Shown here: positions 1-8,381 of the stretch, piece by piece | How the letters are laid out: each line of letters opens with the position of its first letter | Numbering within the stretch: position 1 is the first letter of the stretch | From: CAIVAT01 sp049317265 | Lineage (GTDB): Bacteria > Bacteroidota > Bacteroidia > Bacteroidales > FEN-979 | DNA length: 64,000 nucleotides | Direction of reading: 5' to 3' | NCBI GenBank assembly: GCA_049317265.1 | Contig: JBMOIP010000010.1 | Span: forward strand, 1-64,000 | Notes under the pieces: model-generated | What the model was told of the DNA's origin: nothing | The model's database searches: none | What the model saw: only the letters and a program-made list of their open reading frames with translations | Translations under genes and position numbers: made by a program

Positions 1-1234
1 ATTTTTTCTTTGGATGCATACAGTTGTCGCAGTTCTGACAATTATCTTCAGTGTAGATCTCTCCAAAATAGTGCAGCAATTGTTTACGCCGGCATACGGA
101 AGACTCGCTGTATGACACCGTTTCCATTAAAAGCTGCTTGGCAATTTCCTGCTCTGCCACCGCTTTCCCCTTCAGAAATTTTTCAAGTTTCTGAATATCA
201 TCATAGCTGTAAAAGGCAACGCAATTACCTTCCCCGTCATCACGGCCGCTGCGGCCGGTCTCCTGATAGTATCCCTCCAGGCTTTTCGGCATATCGTTGT
301 GGATTACAAACCTGACATCCGGTTTGTCGATCCCCATTCCAAATGCAATGGTGGCAACAATCACATCTACCTCCTCCATCAGGAATTTATCCTGGTTCTG
401 ACGGCGTGTGGTGGCATCGAGTCCGGCATGGTATGGCAGTGCCTTAATCCCGTTGACCACGAAACTCTCCGACAACTCTTCCACCTTTTTTCTGCTGAGG
501 CAGTAAACGATGCCCGATTTCCCGGCATGGCCCTTGATGAATTTAATGATATCCTTGGTAACATTCTTTGATTTGGCCCTTACCTCATAATAGAGGTTGG
601 GCCTGTTGAAGGACGAAAGAAAAACATTGGCGTCAAGCATATTCAGGTTTTTCTGAATATCCTGCTGAACTTTGGGTGTTGCAGTCGCAGTCAGTGCGAT
701 TACCGGCACCTTCTGCCCGATGGCATCGATGATGGGCCGCAGTCTCCGGTACTCAGGCCTGAAATCGTGGCCCCATTCCGAGATGCAATGGGCTTCATCA
801 ATGGCATAAAATGATATTTCAATATTCTGGAGAAATTCGATATTCTCTTCCTTGGTGATGGTTTCAGGAGCTACATAAAGTAATTTGGTGTTGCCGTTTA
901 CAATATCCTGCTTGACTTGTGCAATCTCCTGTTTTGTAAGGGAAGAATTCATAAAATGGGCAACATTGTTCTCCGTGCCGAAACTCCGGATGGAATCCAC
1001 CTGGTTTTTCATGAGTGCGATCAGCGGGGAGACAATGATGGCAGTTCCAGGCTTCATCATGGCCGGAAGCTGATAACACAAAGATTTTCCCCCACCGGTA
1101 GGCATGATAACAAAGGTGTCATTATTTGCCAGAACACTTCTGATAATGGCCTCCTGATTGCCCTTAAAGCTATCATACCCAAACACTTTCTTCAACACTT
1201 CAAACAGCTGATGCTCGTCCTTGTTAACCGTCAT
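1..1234 (-). CDS. recQ: ATP-dependent DNA helicase RecQ (partial, C-terminus outside window)
   Basis: The reverse strand is open from an ATG at 1232-1234 to the window edge, about 411 residues. It reads as a superfamily 2 helicase: Walker A TGGGKS with CYQLPA following, DEAH box (DEAHC), the SAT-like motif ALTATAT, and motif VI QETGRSGRD. Near the edge lies the start of the RecQ zinc-binding domain (CRRKQLLHYFGE, then a CQNCDNC cluster). RecQ unwinds DNA in 3'-5' direction during recombination and repair. The winged-helix (RQC) and HRDC parts would lie beyond base 1. It is divergent from kdsD. Identity is confident; only the C-terminal architecture is unseen. Confidence 0.95.
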   Translation of the reverse strand, partial: MTVNKDEHQLFEVLKKVFGYDSFKGNQEAIIRSVLANNDTFVIMPTGGGKSLCYQLPAMMKPGTAIIVSPLIALMKNQVDSIRSFGTENNVAHFMNSSLTKQEIAQVKQDIVNGNTKLLYVAPETITKEENIEFLQNIEISFYAIDEAHCISEWGHDFRPEYRRLRPIIDAIGQKVPVIALTATATPKVQQDIQKNLNMLDANVFLSSFNRPNLYYEVRAKSKNVTKDIIKFIKGHAGKSGIVYCLSRKKVEELSESFVVNGIKALPYHAGLDATTRRQNQDKFLMEEVDVIVATIAFGMGIDKPDVRFVIHNDMPKSLEGYYQETGRSGRDDGEGNCVAFYSYDDIQKLEKFLKGKAVAEQEIAKQLLMETVSYSESSVCRRKQLLHYFGEIYTEDNCQNCDNCMHPKKK

Positions 1235-1236
1235 TT

Positions 1237-1265
1237 TTTGACTTGGATTTATTTTAGTACTTTTG
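1237..1265 (+). promoter_or_regulatory. Predicted promoter for kdsD
   Basis: Plus-strand TTTG (1237-1240), 17 nt, then TACTTTTG (1258-1265). It matches the -33/-7 consensus and would give a leader of about 90 nt before kdsD. It overlaps the start of recQ on the other strand, so the two promoters of this divergent pair interleave. Confidence 0.4.
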
Positions 1266-1306
1266 TTCAGGGCAAGTTGGTCAGTGAATTTTAATGCTCC
1301 TATATA

Positions 1307-1340
1307 CAAATGTAAGTATAATCGTTTGGAAATAAACAAA
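1307..1340 (-). promoter_or_regulatory. Predicted Bacteroidota promoter for recQ
   Basis: On the minus strand a TACATTTG -7 element (1307-1314) is preceded by a TTTG -33 element (1337-1340) with 22 nt between them. This matches the TTTG-N17-23-TAnnTTTG consensus of the phylum's primary sigma factor. The element lies about 73 nt upstream of the recQ ATG. Confidence 0.5.
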
Positions 1341-1362
1341 TTTTTAAAAAATAAATTGTGCT

Positions 1363-2328
1363 TTGAAAAATAATAGAGCATTAAAAGCAGTCGCAATCAG
1401 TACAATAACCGGGGAAGCTGCCGCCATAACAAATTTAACAAAATCGGTTGATGCCGGTTTTTTAAATTGCGTTGCCCTCATCCTTGGATCAAAAGGTCGC
1501 GTAATTGTAACAGGAATAGGGAAAAGCGCTATTATCGGGCAAAAAATCGTGGCCACTTTCAATTCCACGGGAACACCTTCGAGCTTTTTACATGCGGCTG
1601 ATGCCATTCACGGCGACCTGGGCACTATTCAGAAGGGAGATATCGTCATCTGCATTTCCAACAGCGGGGAAACACCTGAAATAAAGGTACTTGTCCCCCT
1701 GCTTAAGGAATATGGCAGCTCCCTGATTGCCATGGTGGGAAAAATGGAGTCGTTTCTTGCCCGCCATGCCGACTATGTGATCAATACAGGTGTCGAAAAA
1801 GAGGCGTGCCCGAACAACCTTGCTCCCACCTCCAGCACAACCGCCCAGATGGTCATGGGCGACGCCCTGGCAGTATGCCTGCTGGAAGCCCGCGGATTTA
1901 CCCCAGGAGACTTTGCGAGGCTGCATCCGGGCGGGGCCATCGGCAGGCAACTCTATCTGAAAGTTAGCGACCTATATGCAGGCAATCAATCTCCACAGGT
2001 GAACCATAAAGATGACATCAGGAGAGTGATCATCGAGATTTCATCCAAACGCCTTGGCGCCACTGCCGTTCTTAAAGAGAACAAGTTGCTGGGAATCATT
2101 ACCGATGGCGATCTCCGCAGGATGCTGGAAAAGAACAGCGATACTTCCAAACTTTGTGCTGCCGACATCATGTCAAAAAACCCCCGTACCATCCCATCCG
2201 ACACCCTGGTTGTAAATGCGCTGGGTATCATGCGGGAAAATAATATTACCCAACTTCTCGTTGTAGATAAAAACAAGTACAAGGGGGTCATCCACCTTCA
2301 CGATATCCTGCGCGAAGGGATCTTATAG
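1363..2328 (+). CDS. kdsD: D-arabinose 5-phosphate isomerase (KdsD/KpsF/GutQ family)
   Basis: A 321-aa protein with an N-terminal SIS sugar-isomerase domain (about residues 35-170; GIGKSAIIGQK and HGDLG signatures, SNSGETPE phosphate-binding loop) and two C-terminal CBS domains (about 205-321). The family converts ribulose-5-phosphate to arabinose-5-phosphate, the first step to Kdo for LPS. Length and domain order are normal. The first in-frame start giving the usual N-terminus is TTG at 1363; no in-frame ATG lies close upstream, so the TTG is likely real. One nucleotide separates its stop from the next gene, indicating co-transcription. Confidence 0.9.
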   Translation: MKNNRALKAVAISTITGEAAAITNLTKSVDAGFLNCVALILGSKGRVIVTGIGKSAIIGQKIVATFNSTGTPSSFLHAADAIHGDLGTIQKGDIVICISNSGETPEIKVLVPLLKEYGSSLIAMVGKMESFLARHADYVINTGVEKEACPNNLAPTSSTTAQMVMGDALAVCLLEARGFTPGDFARLHPGGAIGRQLYLKVSDLYAGNQSPQVNHKDDIRRVIIEISSKRLGATAVLKENKLLGIITDGDLRRMLEKNSDTSKLCAADIMSKNPRTIPSDTLVVNALGIMRENNITQLLVVDKNKYKGVIHLHDILREGIL

Positions 2329-2329
2329 C

Positions 2330-4810
2330 ATGAATAAACTTTTATTGATCTGTTTCTGTTGGATTTGCGTCCCACCCGTTGCATTTTCCCAGGTGACAAA
2401 AATCATGGGTTCTGTGCACGACGGACAAACCCAGGAAGTGATTCCGTTTGTCAATATCGTTATCCCGGGCACTACCACTGGCACGCTCACTGATTTCAAC
2501 GGTAACTACGCCCTCGAATTCAAGACCAGGGGAGATTCCATCAAGGCTTTCCTGATCGGATATAAAGGGATCACCAAAAACGTCCTGCACAACCAGTTCC
2601 AGGTAATCGACTTTGAACTCACCCCGCAAAACGTGAACCTGCCCGAAGTCACCATCAAATACCAGGGCAATCCGGCAGAGGTACTGATTAACAAGGTGAT
2701 CCGTAACAAGGAGAAGAACACCCTCCGCTCATTCAATGCATACCAATTCGAAGCCTACACGAAAATTCAGCTTGACGCCAACAACATCAGCGAAAAACTA
2801 AGAAACAGCAAGATCCTGAAAAAGTTCGATTTTGTCTGGAACTACATTGACACCTCGACCTTAAACGGAAAATCCTACCTGCCGGTATTCATCACTGAAA
2901 CGATGTCGGACATCTACTTTCGCAAATCACCCCGCGCCAGGAAAGAGATCATCACGGCATCCTCCATTTCCGGGCTGGAAAACACCAGCGTTTCACAATT
3001 TTTCGGTCACCTCTCCGAACAAGTTGATGTTTACAAGAACTTTATTCCCCTGTTTGAAAAGAGTTTTGTAAGTCCCATAGCCGATTTTGCAATCGATTAC
3101 TACAAATTCTACCTGGTTGACAGCACCTTTATCGGGGGCAAGTGGTGTTACCATGTCATGTTTAAACCCCGGCGAATACAGGAACTGACCTTTTCGGGCA
3201 ACCTCTGGATCAATGACACTTCGTTTGCCGTGAAGAAGATCCAGATGCGCATTGCAGATGATGCCAATGTCAACTTCATCAACGACCTGGCAGTGGAGCA
3301 GGAGTTTGAATGGACAAACCACCAATTCTGGATGCTTGTAAAAGATGTGATGGATGCCGATTTCAATATCCTCGACAATTCAAAAAAAACGGTGGGGTTT
3401 TATGGACACCGCACCTCGTTATACAGGAATTTTCAATTTGACATTCCTGAAAACAAGAGGTTTTTCCATGTTTCGTCTGATGTAGTGATTGATCCTGAGG
3501 CCTCCAACAGATCAAGGGAGTACTGGGACACCCTCCGTCCGGAAAAGTTGAACTCCACGGAACAAGGTATTTATACAATGGTTGACTCTGTAAAATCGAT
3601 CCCGGTGTTCCGGACCTATACCGATATCGTGTATGGTATTTTCACGGGATATCTCAGCTGGGGAAAATTTGAGATCGGTCCATATTCCAAACTCTTTAGT
3701 TACAATGGTGTTGAAGGCGCCCGTTTTCGGCTTGGAATAAGGACAGCTAACAGTTTCAGCAAAAAAATCCAGGTTGAAGGGTACCTTGCTTACGGGACCT
3801 ATGATCAGAAGTTCAAATATGGTGGTGACCTTATTTACATGTTCAGCAAAAATCCGCGTCGTGACTTCACTGCCAGCTATAAATATGATATTGAACAGCT
3901 TGGACTGAGTTCAACGGCATTTTCCACAGACAACCTTTTATCGTCGCTTTTTCACAAAGGGCCGAACAATAAGCTCACCATGGTGCGTGCATACCGGATG
4001 GCTTACGAACATGAGTGGCATACAGGCTTCCTTAACAGGCTGCATCTCATTCACCGTGAGCTATTTCCATTGGGCTCAACCGAATTCGTTGTTTTTCCGG
4101 GGGACCCGGGTGTGCCTCAGTTCATGAATTCCATCTATACATCCGAAATTCAGCTGGATACGCGGCTCTCCTTTCGCGAAAGATTCCTGGCAGCTGAGTT
4201 TTCAAGGATAACCATCAGTTCAGTATACCCGATCATCCAGGTAAGCTACACGTATGGCATTCCCCGGGTTTTTAAAAGCGACTATGAATTCCACAAGCTG
4301 GTCCTCAACATCTCAGAATGGTTCAATTTTGCCACAATCGGGTGGTCAAAATATGTAATTGAAGCAGGGAAGATCTGGGGCACCCTGCCCTATCCATTGC
4401 TGCAGATCCATGATGGCAACCAGACATTTTTTTATGATGAATATTCATCCAACCTCATGAATTACTATGAGTTTGCAAGTGATGTATGGATAAGCGCAAC
4501 CTATTCACACCATTTCGACGGGTTGCTTTTCAACAAAATTCCACTGATCAGGAAACTTAAATGGCGAGAAGTAGCCCATATCAGGGCTGTTTACGGCACA
4601 CTCAGCGATAAAAACGCACTGTATTCCCGGTTCCCCGGAAACCTGCGCTCCTTCTCACAACATCCCTACTGGGAAGCCGGTGCAGGCATTGAGAATATTT
4701 TCAAAATTTTCAGGATCGATGCGATTTGGAGGATGAGCCATTTGAATGACAATGCCAATCCCGATGTCGCAAAGTTCGGATTATTCGTATCTTTATTCTT
4801 TTCTTTCTAA
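2330..4810 (+). CDS. DUF5686 outer-membrane protein with carboxypeptidase-like regulatory domain
   Basis: An 826-aa protein with a signal peptide (about residues 1-20, ending FSQ). A CarboxypepD_reg-like beta-sandwich follows (about 25-105: VIPFVNIVIPGT, GTLTDFNGNY), as in TonB-dependent receptors. The rest reads as a long DUF5686-type region with many aromatic, amphipathic beta strands ending in LFVSLFFSF, typical of an outer-membrane barrel. There is no recognisable TonB plug. Function is not established; such proteins are common in Bacteroidota envelopes. It follows kdsD and precedes lptB, so an envelope-biogenesis operon is plausible. Confidence 0.75.
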   Translation: MNKLLLICFCWICVPPVAFSQVTKIMGSVHDGQTQEVIPFVNIVIPGTTTGTLTDFNGNYALEFKTRGDSIKAFLIGYKGITKNVLHNQFQVIDFELTPQNVNLPEVTIKYQGNPAEVLINKVIRNKEKNTLRSFNAYQFEAYTKIQLDANNISEKLRNSKILKKFDFVWNYIDTSTLNGKSYLPVFITETMSDIYFRKSPRARKEIITASSISGLENTSVSQFFGHLSEQVDVYKNFIPLFEKSFVSPIADFAIDYYKFYLVDSTFIGGKWCYHVMFKPRRIQELTFSGNLWINDTSFAVKKIQMRIADDANVNFINDLAVEQEFEWTNHQFWMLVKDVMDADFNILDNSKKTVGFYGHRTSLYRNFQFDIPENKRFFHVSSDVVIDPEASNRSREYWDTLRPEKLNSTEQGIYTMVDSVKSIPVFRTYTDIVYGIFTGYLSWGKFEIGPYSKLFSYNGVEGARFRLGIRTANSFSKKIQVEGYLAYGTYDQKFKYGGDLIYMFSKNPRRDFTASYKYDIEQLGLSSTAFSTDNLLSSLFHKGPNNKLTMVRAYRMAYEHEWHTGFLNRLHLIHRELFPLGSTEFVVFPGDPGVPQFMNSIYTSEIQLDTRLSFRERFLAAEFSRITISSVYPIIQVSYTYGIPRVFKSDYEFHKLVLNISEWFNFATIGWSKYVIEAGKIWGTLPYPLLQIHDGNQTFFYDEYSSNLMNYYEFASDVWISATYSHHFDGLLFNKIPLIRKLKWREVAHIRAVYGTLSDKNALYSRFPGNLRSFSQHPYWEAGAGIENIFKIFRIDAIWRMSHLNDNANPDVAKFGLFVSLFFSF

Positions 4811-4855
4811 TTTTGCCAGCTGGAAACCACCTGAAGCTCAAATAAAACGCACTGC

Positions 4856-5578
4856 ATGATCCTCCGGACAGAAAAAATCGTTAAAAAATACAGGAAACGC
4901 ACTGTAGTAAATGAGGTTTCCATTGAACTCAACCAGGGTGAGATCGTGGGGTTGCTTGGCCCTAACGGAGCCGGTAAAACAACATCATTTTATATCATCG
5001 TCGGCCTCATCAAGCCCCTTTCCGGTATGGTGTACCTCGACGACCTGAACATCACCAAAGAGCCCATGTATAAAAGGGCGCAACGGGGTATCAGTTATCT
5101 CCCGCAGGAAGCTTCCATTTTCAGGAAACTCAGCGTTGAAGACAACATCCGCTCGATCCTTGAATTTACCGGACTTACCCGTGACCTTCAAAAAGAGCGA
5201 CTCGAAAAACTGCTGGATGAGTTCGGACTGCAGCATGTAAGGAAAAGCCAGGGAATCACCCTGTCGGGGGGTGAGCGCCGCAGGTGTGAAATTGCACGGG
5301 CGCTGGCCGTTGATCCGAAATTTGTTCTCCTGGATGAACCCTTTGCCGGTATCGATCCGATTGCTGTAGAAGATATTCAGCAAATCGTAACACGGCTGAA
5401 GGAGAAGAATATCGGGGTCCTGATCACCGATCATAATGTACATGAAACGCTCTCGATTACCGATCGTTCCTACCTTTTATTTGAAGGATCCATCCTGATG
5501 GCAGGAACGGGGCAGGAACTTGCCGATGATCCGCACGTGAGAAAGGTTTACCTCGGTCAGAATTTCGAATTGCGCTAG
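4856..5578 (+). CDS. lptB: LPS export ABC transporter ATP-binding protein LptB
   Basis: A 240-aa ATPase with Walker A GPNGAGKT (residues 35-42), Q-loop in YLPQEASIF, ABC signature LSGGERRR, Walker B FVLLDEPFAGIDP and H-loop ITDH. The PLSGMVYLDD and SIFRKLSVEDNI stretches are typical of LptB. It powers extraction of LPS from the inner membrane with LptF/LptG, which are not in the window. It follows the DUF5686 gene by 45 nt, and kdsD (Kdo synthesis) lies upstream, so the group has an LPS theme. Confidence 0.93.
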   Translation: MILRTEKIVKKYRKRTVVNEVSIELNQGEIVGLLGPNGAGKTTSFYIIVGLIKPLSGMVYLDDLNITKEPMYKRAQRGISYLPQEASIFRKLSVEDNIRSILEFTGLTRDLQKERLEKLLDEFGLQHVRKSQGITLSGGERRRCEIARALAVDPKFVLLDEPFAGIDPIAVEDIQQIVTRLKEKNIGVLITDHNVHETLSITDRSYLLFEGSILMAGTGQELADDPHVRKVYLGQNFELR

Positions 5579-5585
5579 CAGTAAG

Positions 5586-6329
5586 TTATTCGACAATAAG
5601 GCTCTGGAAAAATATCGACATCAGTATGTAGAGCACGATGATGATGGGAATGGCACTCAGGAAAAAGAGGATGAAGAGTGTTAATGAAAGAACCAGGAAA
5701 ATAAAACGCAACTCATTCCCTTTCCATTCCATGGATTTAAATTTCATGGAGAAAATTTTGAAATCCGAAATCAACAGGTAGGAGAAGAAAACCGCGAGGA
5801 TGGTGAGGATGCGGGTATTGGAGAAAAAGGTTACGAGAAAATCAAGATGGATCAGGCTGAACAACCCTGGCTGAACATACAGCACAAGAGGAATCGACGC
5901 AAAGAAAATGGCATTGGCAGGTGTGGGTATCCCAATGAAATTAACCTCCTGGCGGAGATCAATGTTAAACTTTGCCAGCCGGAGCGCTGAACAAATCGGG
6001 ATCAGCATGGCAAAATAGGGAGTTATATGCAACCGTTCCAGTGCATTACAACTACCGGAACAGTTTACCGAAATCATCTGATAAATCATGATCCCGGGTG
6101 CAACCCCAAACGATACCAAGTCGGCCAGTGAATCAAGCTGTTTGCCAAGTTCGGAATGGGCATGCAAAATGCGCGCTGCATTTCCATCCATGAAATCAAA
6201 AACCGCTGCAACAAATATAAACAGGGAGGCATAAACATAGTTACCCTCAAAAGTTAGGGTTAACGAGATTAACCCGCACAACAGGTTCAATGTTGTCAGG
6301 GTATTCGGTATATGTTGCTTTATTTTCAT
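5586..6329 (-). CDS. pssA: CDP-diacylglycerol-serine O-phosphatidyltransferase
   Basis: A 247-aa integral membrane protein with six to eight hydrophobic segments. It carries the complete CDP-alcohol phosphatidyltransferase motif: DG-x2-AR-x8-G-x3-D-x3-D, seen from DGNAAR to SLADLVSFG (about residues 48-72). The N-terminal PNTLTTLNLLCGL is typical of PssA rather than PgsA. It makes phosphatidylserine, the precursor of phosphatidylethanolamine. It converges on lptB with only 7 nt between stops, and is divergent from the BMC operon. Confidence 0.88.
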   Translation of the reverse strand: MKIKQHIPNTLTTLNLLCGLISLTLTFEGNYVYASLFIFVAAVFDFMDGNAARILHAHSELGKQLDSLADLVSFGVAPGIMIYQMISVNCSGSCNALERLHITPYFAMLIPICSALRLAKFNIDLRQEVNFIGIPTPANAIFFASIPLVLYVQPGLFSLIHLDFLVTFFSNTRILTILAVFFSYLLISDFKIFSMKFKSMEWKGNELRFIFLVLSLTLFILFFLSAIPIIIVLYILMSIFFQSLIVE

Positions 6330-6423
6330 CCTGATAGTTTTCTGCTAAATTAATCAATATTTTCACGAAGTCGTATTTTTAAACACGCCAAGAAACACCC
6401 GCACCACTTTTGTATAAAAAAAC

Positions 6424-6431
6424 TACCTTTG
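6424..6431 (+). promoter_or_regulatory. -7 element of the BMC operon promoter
   Basis: TACCTTTG followed by C matches the TAnnTTTG(C) core. It is 60 nt upstream of the first shell gene in the 161-nt gap to pssA. No TTTG at the right distance (17-23 nt) is seen; a TTTTG at 6408-6412 is only 11 nt away. An incomplete -33 would fit a promoter that needs an activator, but this is inference. Confidence 0.5.
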
Positions 6432-6478
6432 CATGGTTGTGTTCACTAGAACGAAATCAAAATCTCACTTATTATCTT

Positions 6479-6484
6479 GGAGGA
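6479..6484 (+). promoter_or_regulatory. Strong Shine-Dalgarno of the first BMC-H gene
   Basis: GGAGGA lies 6 nt before the ATG at 6491. Another strong site, AGGAGA (7445-7450), lies 7 nt before the second BMC-H gene at 7458. Most genes in the window lack such sites, as is usual for Bacteroidota. This points to high shell-protein translation or foreign origin of the operon. Confidence 0.6.
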
Positions 6485-6490
6485 TAGCGT

Positions 6491-6799
6491 ATGGAAAACA
6501 AGGAAATGAGAGCCCTGGGAATGATAGAGACCAGAGGCTTTACCGCAATGGTCGAGGCATCTGATGCCATGGTTAAGGCCGCACAGGTGGAACTGATCGG
6601 TTATGAAAAAATTGGTGGCGGGTATGTAACCGCCATTGTGCGGGGTGATGTTGCCGCAGTGCGTGCCGCCATTGATGCCGGCGTAAGGGCTGCCGAAAAA
6701 GTGGGTGAAATCGTCTCCTCCCATGTTATTCCCCGGCCGCATGAAAACGTAGATTCCGCATTGCCATTGGATGGAAAAACAACTAAGAAAGGGAAATAA
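6491..6799 (+). CDS. BMC-H hexameric microcompartment shell protein (copy 1)
   Basis: A 102-aa single-BMC-domain protein of the PduA/EutM/CcmK type. It starts ALGMIETRGFTAMVEASDAM, has the pore loop EKIGGGYV, then VRGDVAAVRAAIDAG, and ends with the SSHVIPRPH edge motif. The pore tripeptide is Gly-rich (GGG), as in EutM, not GSG as in PduA. Six copies form a hexagonal tile of the shell. It is the first gene of the BMC operon, 3 nt before the BMC-T gene, and has a strong Shine-Dalgarno. It is nearly identical to the copy at 7458 over the domain, so the two arose by duplication. Confidence 0.95.
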   Translation: MENKEMRALGMIETRGFTAMVEASDAMVKAAQVELIGYEKIGGGYVTAIVRGDVAAVRAAIDAGVRAAEKVGEIVSSHVIPRPHENVDSALPLDGKTTKKGK

Positions 6800-6801
6800 C
6801 C

Positions 6802-7425
6802 ATGATTGATTTAAGAACATACATATTCCTGGATTCACTGCAACTGCAGATGGCCTCCTATTTATCCACCGTATCCAGAGGCTATCTTCCAGTAGGCGGA
6901 CAGGCCTGCTGCATCATCGAAATTGCTCCCGGGATCGAGATCAACACCCTCACCGACATTGCCCTGAAAGCAACAAGGGTGACACCCGGCATGCAGATCG
7001 TTGAAAGGGCTTACGGAATGCTGGAAGTTCACTCCGACAGCCAGGGAGAGACCCGTATGGCAGGCGAAGCAGTTCTGAAAGCCATTGACAAAATAGAGTA
7101 CGACAGGATTAAACCAAGGATTCTTACCAGCCAGCTGATTAAAAATGTGGAGGACCATCACGCACAGTTGATCAACAGGACAAGGATGGGGATGATGCTG
7201 TTGCGTGGCGATACGTTGTTTGTCCTTGAAGTTGAACCCGCCGGATATGCCTATTATGCTGCGAATGAAGCCGAAAAAGCCGCCCATATCAACATCATCG
7301 ATGTGATGGGTTTTGGCAAGTTCGGCAGGGTTTATATCGGGGGAGAAGAGGCAGAAGTACTTGAATGTAAAACCATTGTGGAACAACGCCTGGCAGAAAT
7401 TTCAGGCAGGGAAGATTACAAATAA
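6802..7425 (+). CDS. BMC-T trimeric shell protein, stacked/gated type
   Basis: A 207-aa tandem-BMC protein. It opens with DLRTYIFLDSLQLQMASYLSTV, typical of the permuted BMC-T group that forms double-stacked trimers (CsoS1D-like; the Haliangium T2/T3 proteins). Two BMC domains are visible (about 5-100 and 105-205). The first contains the Glu-Arg pair in QIVERAYG that in this group gates the central pore; the second contains FVLEVEPAGYAYYAANEAEKAA. It is expected to allow entry of larger molecules such as CoA or sugar phosphates; that role is inferred. It sits between the two BMC-H genes. Confidence 0.88.
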   Translation: MIDLRTYIFLDSLQLQMASYLSTVSRGYLPVGGQACCIIEIAPGIEINTLTDIALKATRVTPGMQIVERAYGMLEVHSDSQGETRMAGEAVLKAIDKIEYDRIKPRILTSQLIKNVEDHHAQLINRTRMGMMLLRGDTLFVLEVEPAGYAYYAANEAEKAAHINIIDVMGFGKFGRVYIGGEEAEVLECKTIVEQRLAEISGREDYK

Positions 7426-7457
7426 TAATAAAAACCATATAAAAAGGAGATAACATT

Positions 7458-7760
7458 ATGAATGACAACTCATCGGAAGCGTTGGGAATGATTGAAACCA
7501 GGGGTTTTACCGCCATGGTGGAGGCATCGGATGCAATGGTTAAAGCTGCAAAGGTGGAATTGATCGGTTATGAAAAAATCGGGGGCGGATATGTCACCGC
7601 AATTGTCCGGGGTGACGTTGCCTCTGTGAGAGCAGCGGTAGATGCCGGTGTTCAGGCGGCGCAGAAGGTAGGTGAACTCGTTTCGTCACACGTCATTCCA
7701 AGGCCGCACCAGAATGTTGACACTGCACTTCCACTGGGCAGGGGCATACAGAAAAAGTAG
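7458..7760 (+). CDS. BMC-H hexameric microcompartment shell protein (copy 2)
   Basis: A 100-aa BMC-H protein nearly identical to the one at 6491 over residues 8-92. It differs mainly at the N-terminus (MNDNSSE), at a few helix positions and in the C-terminal tail (LGRGIQKK). The same GGG pore loop is present. It has a strong Shine-Dalgarno (AGGAGA). It probably co-assembles with copy 1 in mixed hexamers or alternates with it in shell facets. The altered C-terminal tails may set which face interacts with cargo or neighbours; this is inference. Confidence 0.95.
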   Translation: MNDNSSEALGMIETRGFTAMVEASDAMVKAAKVELIGYEKIGGGYVTAIVRGDVASVRAAVDAGVQAAQKVGELVSSHVIPRPHQNVDTALPLGRGIQKK

Positions 7761-7790
7761 CAATACGTACATCCCAAAACGTTCATCAGC

Positions 7791-8087
7791 ATGATTTTGG
7801 CAAAGGTAGTCGGCACAGTTGTTTCCAGCCACAAGGCTCAGAAAATCGAGGGGATAAAGTTTTTACTTCTTGAAAAGATCGATCCGGTGACCATGAAAGG
7901 CAAAGGTGACTTTGTGGTTTCCATGGACAGCGTCGGAGCCGGTGTCGGGGAAATTGTATTTTATGTTTCCGGCAGCAGTGCCAGGTATACTGACGTAACC
8001 GAAGGAAAGCCCTCTGATTCAGCCATCATTGCCATTGTTGATTTCATCGAGAAGGATGGCGTTTTCACCTATGCTAAAAACAGGTAA
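7791..8087 (+). CDS. BMC-P pentameric vertex protein 1 (EutN/CcmL family)
   Basis: A 98-aa protein with the EutN/CcmL fold: start ILAKVVGTVVSSHKAQ, central LLLEKIDPV, the VSMDSVGAGVGEIVFYVSGSSAR segment and the closing IIAIVDFIEK. Pentamers of this family cap the vertices of the polyhedral shell. It is the first of four BMC-P genes in the operon and lies 6 nt before the second. Confidence 0.93.
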   Translation: MILAKVVGTVVSSHKAQKIEGIKFLLLEKIDPVTMKGKGDFVVSMDSVGAGVGEIVFYVSGSSARYTDVTEGKPSDSAIIAIVDFIEKDGVFTYAKNR

Positions 8088-8093
8088 CAGGTT

Positions 8094-8381
8094 ATGATTC
8101 TGGGTAAAGTTGTCGGGACAGTCGTATGCAGTTCAAAAAATGATGGCATCGTCGGCGCGAGTTACCTGCTGATTGAAAAAACCAATCAGTCGGGGGAGAC
8201 GAAAGGAGATTACCTTGTAGCCCTGGATATTGTTGGCGCCGGCAAGGACGAACTGGTGATGATCACGGAAGGAAGCCCCTCGAGAGAGACTCCGCAAACT
8301 GTTAACAAACCGCTTGATGCACTGATCGTAGGGATTGTTGACCTGATTGATGAACATGACAGGGTTATTTACAGGAAATAA
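8094..8381 (+). CDS. BMC-P pentameric vertex protein 2 (EutN/CcmL family)
   Basis: A 95-aa EutN/CcmL protein: ILGKVVGTVVCSSKNDG, LLIEKTNQ, then VALDIVGAGKDELVMITEGSPSR and IVGIVDLID. It is clearly diverged from the adjacent copy (shared frame motifs, different loops), so this is not a fresh duplication. Its 3' end overlaps possible starts of the next BMC-T gene, suggesting translational coupling. Confidence 0.93.
   Translation: MILGKVVGTVVCSSKNDGIVGASYLLIEKTNQSGETKGDYLVALDIVGAGKDELVMITEGSPSRETPQTVNKPLDALIVGIVDLIDEHDRVIYRK

Noticed and set aside
1..1234. recQ as a pseudogene because it has no stop codon
   Set aside because: The frame is open to the window edge and all motifs are intact; the gene is just cut by the window.
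6408..6431. TTTTG at 6408 as -33 box of the BMC promoter
   Set aside because: Only 11 nt separate it from the -7 element; the phylum consensus needs 17-23.
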